DNA of 8,850 nt from Oscillibacter sp. Its GTDB lineage: Bacteria; Bacillota; Clostridia; Oscillospirales; Oscillospiraceae. Within the stretch, counting starts at the first letter, position 1; each line of letters starts with the position of its first letter. Below the pieces are notes generated by a model. It had not been told where the DNA came from. It made no database searches and worked only from the letters and a program-made list of their open reading frames with translations. The DNA lies in NCBI GenBank assembly GCA_020025415.1, contig JAHHSB010000051.1:1-8850 (forward strand). Reading direction: 5' to 3'. Shown here piece after piece: positions 6,217 through 8,850 of this stretch. The translations under genes and the position numbers were made by a program.

Positions 6217-6294
6217 CACCGCGGATCGCAGCTGAGAGCCCTCCCCCATGGGCTTTTCGCCGCAAAAAGGATCCGGCGGTGCTTTTTATTTTTT
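6217..6294 (+). terminator. Leader terminator / probable attenuator of pyrG
   Basis: CACCGCGGATC (6217-6227) pairs with GATCC-G-GCGGTG (6270-6281), an 11-bp stem with a single bulged G. It is followed by TTTTTATTTTTT (6283-6294). Inside, GAGAGCCC (6234-6241) can pair with GGGCTTTT (6250-6257), making a branched, very stable structure. The site is in the transcribed leader, 123 nt before pyrG, so it would block the gene unless bypassed. Attenuation of pyrG by CTP level is known in Bacillus subtilis. The loop region here holds a C-rich tract (6239-6247), but the GGGC start needed for the Bacillus mechanism is not seen at the predicted initiation site. Confidence 0.75.
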
Positions 6295-6368
6295 CCAGGG
6301 CGGCGCAGGGGCGTTTTCCTGGGAAAGAATAAACGGCAGAACACCGGCGCGAAGGAAACAACGACCGT

Positions 6369-6393
6369 CTCCCGGCGAAAGGCCGCCGGAGAG
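6369..6393 (+). other. Hairpin just upstream of the pyrG ribosome site
   Basis: CTC-CCGGCG (6369-6377) pairs with CGCCGG-A-GAG (6384-6393), a 9-bp stem with a bulged A and a 6-nt loop. It ends 9 nt before the Shine-Dalgarno AAGGGGAG (6403-6410). No T-run follows. It may stabilise the mRNA or affect translation; no function is demonstrated. Confidence 0.45.
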
Positions 6394-6416
6394 GCGATAG
6401 AAAAGGGGAGAGCAGT

Positions 6417-8021
6417 ATGGCAACAAAATTTGTATTCGTCACCGGCGGCGTGGTCTCCGGCTTGGGCAAGGGGATCTGTGCGGCATCCCTGGGCCGGCTT
6501 TTAAAGCAGCGGGGGCTGAGCGTGCGCAACCAGAAATTTGACCCGTATATTAATGTGGACCCGGGGACCATGAGCCCCTTCCAGCACGGGGAGGTCTTTG
6601 TCACGGACGACGGGGCGGAGACGGACCTGGACCTGGGCCATTATGAGCGCTTTGTGGATGAAAACCTTTCGGGAAACTCATCCGTCTCCTCGGGCAAGAT
6701 CTGGTGGAGCGTACTCAACCGGGAACGGCGGGGTGACTATCTGGGGGCCACGGTGCAGATCATCCCCCACATCACCAACGAGATCAAAAGCCGCATCTAT
6801 TCCATGGAGGCCCCGGATGTGGACGTGGTGATCTCTGAGATCGGCGGTACCGTGGGCGATATCGAGAGCCAGCCCTTTCTGGAAGCCATCCGCCAGGTGG
6901 CGGCGGAGCGGGGCCGGGAGAACGTGCTGTTCATCCACGTGTCCCTGATCGTCCAGATCCCCGGCTCCGGAGAGCTGAAGTCCAAGCCCACCCAGCACTC
7001 GGTGAAGGAGCTTTTGAGCCTGGGCATCCAGCCGGATGTGCTGGTGTGCCGCTGCAACGCGCCTCTTACCGAGGACATCCGCCGCAAGATTGCCCTGTTC
7101 TGCAATGTGGAGCCGGAGAGCGTCATTCAAAACAGCACCGCCGAGACCCTCTACGAGGTGCCGCTGCTCATGGCCCGGGAGGGGTTGGATGCGGTGGTGT
7201 GCCGCAAGCTGGGCCTGCAGACGGCACCCCTGGACCTGACGGAGTGGAGCGCCCTGGTCCGCCGGATCAAGGGGGCGGACAAGACCGTGGAGATCGCCTT
7301 GGTGGGGAAATACACCCAGCTCCATGATGCATACCTCTCTGTGGTGGAGTCCCTGGCCCATGCCGGCGCCGCCAACGGCGCGGTGGTGGAGATCCGCTGG
7401 GTGGATTCGGAAACGCTGAGCGCCCAGAATGCGGCGGAGAAGCTCCGGGGCGTCCAGGGGGTGCTGGTGCCGGGCGGCTTCGGCGACCGGGGTATCGAGG
7501 GGATGATTGCCGCCGTGGCCTACGCCCGGGAAAACGCCATCCCCTATTTCGGCATCTGCCTGGGTATGCAGATGGCGGTGATTGAGTTCGCCCGCCACGT
7601 GGCGGGCATGGCGGACGCCAACTCCACCGAGTTTTCGGAGAAGACCGCCCACCCGGTGATCGCCCTGATGCCCGACCAGGTGAACGTGACGGACAAGGGC
7701 GGGACCATGCGCCTGGGCAAATATCCCTGCATCCTGCTGGAGGGCGGCCGCTCCCGGGCGCTGTACGGCACGGCGGAGATCTCCGAGCGCCACCGCCACC
7801 GCTTTGAATTCAACAACGACTTCCGGGAGGAGCTGCAGCGCCGGGGCCTGGTGCTGGCGGGCCTGTCCCCCAACGGCAAACTGGTGGAGATCGTGGAGCT
7901 GCCGGACCACCCCTGGTTTGTGGGCGTGCAGTTCCATCCGGAGTTCAAAAGTCGGCCCGACCGGCCCCATCCCTTGTTCTGCGGTTTCGTGAAGGCGGCC
8001 GTGGAGCGGGGCCAGCGCTGA
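6417..8021 (+). CDS. pyrG: CTP synthase (glutamine-hydrolysing)
   Basis: Converts UTP to CTP using ATP and ammonia from glutamine, the last step of pyrimidine nucleotide synthesis, in the cytoplasm. At 534 residues it has typical length. The N-terminal synthetase domain opens with the P-loop-like [10 protein letters not shown] (10-19) and continues through [20 protein letters not shown] and the acidic nucleotide-binding segment [17 protein letters not shown]. The C-terminal class I glutamine amidotransferase domain has the oxyanion motif PGGFGDRG, the nucleophile Cys381 in GICLGMQ, and His507 and Glu509 in FHPEF, so the triad is complete. The start is supported by AAGGGGAG (6403-6410), 6 nt before ATG. 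It is preceded by a long leader with a terminator, implying attenuation control. A peptidase gene follows after 19 bp and is probably co-transcribed. Confidence 0.98.
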   Translation: MATKFVFVTGGVVSGLGKGICAASLGRLLKQRGLSVRNQKFDPYINVDPGTMSPFQHGEVFVTDDGAETDLDLGHYERFVDENLSGNSSVSSGKIWWSVLNRERRGDYLGATVQIIPHITNEIKSRIYSMEAPDVDVVISEIGGTVGDIESQPFLEAIRQVAAERGRENVLFIHVSLIVQIPGSGELKSKPTQHSVKELLSLGIQPDVLVCRCNAPLTEDIRRKIALFCNVEPESVIQNSTAETLYEVPLLMAREGLDAVVCRKLGLQTAPLDLTEWSALVRRIKGADKTVEIALVGKYTQLHDAYLSVVESLAHAGAANGAVVEIRWVDSETLSAQNAAEKLRGVQGVLVPGGFGDRGIEGMIAAVAYARENAIPYFGICLGMQMAVIEFARHVAGMADANSTEFSEKTAHPVIALMPDQVNVTDKGGTMRLGKYPCILLEGGRSRALYGTAEISERHRHRFEFNNDFREELQRRGLVLAGLSPNGKLVEIVELPDHPWFVGVQFHPEFKSRPDRPHPLFCGFVKAAVERGQR

Positions 8022-8040
8022 CAGGAAGGAGTAGATTACC

Positions 8041-8850
8041 ATGAATCATTTTGACCGGATCGCGGCCCAGCTGGAGGCAGAGGGCCTGGACGCCATGCTC
8101 CTCACCGGGGAGGCCAACCGCTTTTACGCCAGCGGCTTTCATTCCACCGGCGGAGACGGCGTGGCCCTGGTGACGCGAAAGGGAAACTTTTACCTGACGG
8201 ACTTCCGCTATACCGAGGCGGCGGGCCGGGTCATCCAGAATGCCCGGCTGCTGGAGATCGGCTCCGGCCGGGGCTACGCCGCTCTGCTCCGGGAGCTGGT
8301 GGAGGAGCAGGGTATCGCCCGCCTGGGCTTTGAGGAACAGGCCATGAGCGTGGGGGAGTACCGGGGCTATGCCAAGGCCCTGCCCTGCGAGCTGGTGCCG
8401 GCCTCGGCCCTGCTTCACAGCCTGCGCCAGAGCAAGGATGCCCAGGAGCTGGCGCGGCTGGAGCGGGCCCAGCGCATCGCGGAGACGGCCCTGGAGCAGA
8501 TTTTGAAAGAGATTCGCCCCGGCGTCACCGAGCGGGAGATCGCCGCCCGACTCCAGTATCTCATGCTCTCCCAGGGGGCAGAGAAGATGTCCTTTGACCC
8601 CATCGTGGTCTCCGGCCCCAACGGCAGCCTGCCCCACGGCGTGCCGGGGGAGCGGAAGATCCAAAGCGGGGAGTTCGTCACCATGGACTTCGGCTGCGTG
8701 GCGGAGGGCTACTGCTCCGACATGACCCGGACGGTGGCGGTGGGCGCCGTGAGCGACGAGATGGGCCAGGTGTACCAAACCGTGCTGACAGCCCAGCTGG
8801 CGGGTATTCAGATTGCCCGGGCGGGGATCAGCGGCAAGGCGGTGGACGGC
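8041..8850 (+). CDS. Xaa-Pro peptidase, M24B family (3' end outside window)
   Basis: A cytoplasmic metallopeptidase expected to release an N-terminal residue linked to proline, or to cleave Xaa-Pro dipeptides. Only the first 270 codons are present; the frame is open to the window edge, and the family usually runs to about 350 residues. Residues 1-125 form the creatinase-like N-terminal domain (MLLTGEANRFYASGFHS, then FYLTDFRYTEAA). The pita-bread catalytic domain follows: FDPIVVSGPNGSLPHG with His199, then MDFG with metal ligand Asp216 and SDMTRT with Asp227. The remaining metal ligands (His and two Glu) lie beyond the edge. ATG at 8041 is chosen because AGGAAGGAG (8023-8031) is 9 nt upstream and because the start is directly behind the pyrG stop. 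Aminopeptidase P and prolidase cannot be told apart without the C-terminus. Confidence 0.93.
   Translation, partial: MNHFDRIAAQLEAEGLDAMLLTGEANRFYASGFHSTGGDGVALVTRKGNFYLTDFRYTEAAGRVIQNARLLEIGSGRGYAALLRELVEEQGIARLGFEEQAMSVGEYRGYAKALPCELVPASALLHSLRQSKDAQELARLERAQRIAETALEQILKEIRPGVTEREIAARLQYLMLSQGAEKMSFDPIVVSGPNGSLPHGVPGERKIQSGEFVTMDFGCVAEGYCSDMTRTVAVGAVSDEMGQVYQTVLTAQLAGIQIARAGISGKAVDG

Noticed and set aside
6678..8042. 454-codon antisense ORF opposite pyrG
   Set aside because: Shadow frame; pyrG has all catalytic motifs in the + frame.
7945..8778. 277-codon antisense ORF opposite pyrG and the peptidase
   Set aside because: Spans the gap between two real + strand genes and has Ala/Gly/His-rich low-complexity sequence.

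Overview
The window looks like a chromosomal segment from a GC-rich, low-oxygen Bacillota (Clostridia, probably an Oscillospiraceae-type gut bacterium). This is inferred from several things together: strong AGGAGG-type ribosome sites, housekeeping sigma promoters, a classical T-box leader, a lipoprotein substrate-binding protein, a membrane pyrophosphatase, and GC-rich third codon positions set against AT-rich intergenic promoters. No database search was possible, so the taxon is a guess. There is no sign of a mobile element, CRISPR array, tRNA or rRNA.

Layout. (1) 1-2416, + strand: a monocistronic unit with an extended -10 promoter, an ion-pumping membrane pyrophosphatase (hppA) and a strong intrinsic terminator. 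(2) 2577-5814, - strand: a complete transcription unit read right to left. It has a consensus promoter, a T-box leader with a UGG (tryptophan) specifier, a possible 27-residue leader peptide, then a lipoprotein binding protein, a permease and an ATPase (trpX-trpY-trpZ), and a terminator. (3) 5833-6052, - strand: a short ORF without a ribosome site, followed by a hairpin; probably a gene remnant. (4) 6098-8850, + strand: a promoter, a leader of about 280 nt holding an intrinsic terminator (a likely attenuator), CTP synthase (pyrG), and 19 bp later an Xaa-Pro (M24B) peptidase that runs off the window edge.

How the parts work together. The transporter unit is a self-contained amino-acid uptake system. 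Uncharged tRNA-Trp should stabilise the antiterminator, allowing transcription of the importer when tryptophan is short. The specifier loop, antiterminator and terminator can all be drawn base by base, which makes tryptophan the best-supported substrate. pyrG makes CTP, and its leader terminator suggests attenuation like that of other Gram-positive pyrG genes, although the known poly-G mechanism is not visible here. The pyrophosphatase recovers energy from pyrophosphate as an ion gradient.

The window holds no wholly new gene system that I can defend. The best leads are regulatory: the possible arginine-rich, Trp-containing leader peptide between T-box and trpX, the pyrG leader attenuator, the palindrome inside the T-box promoter spacer, and the hairpin between trpX and trpY.
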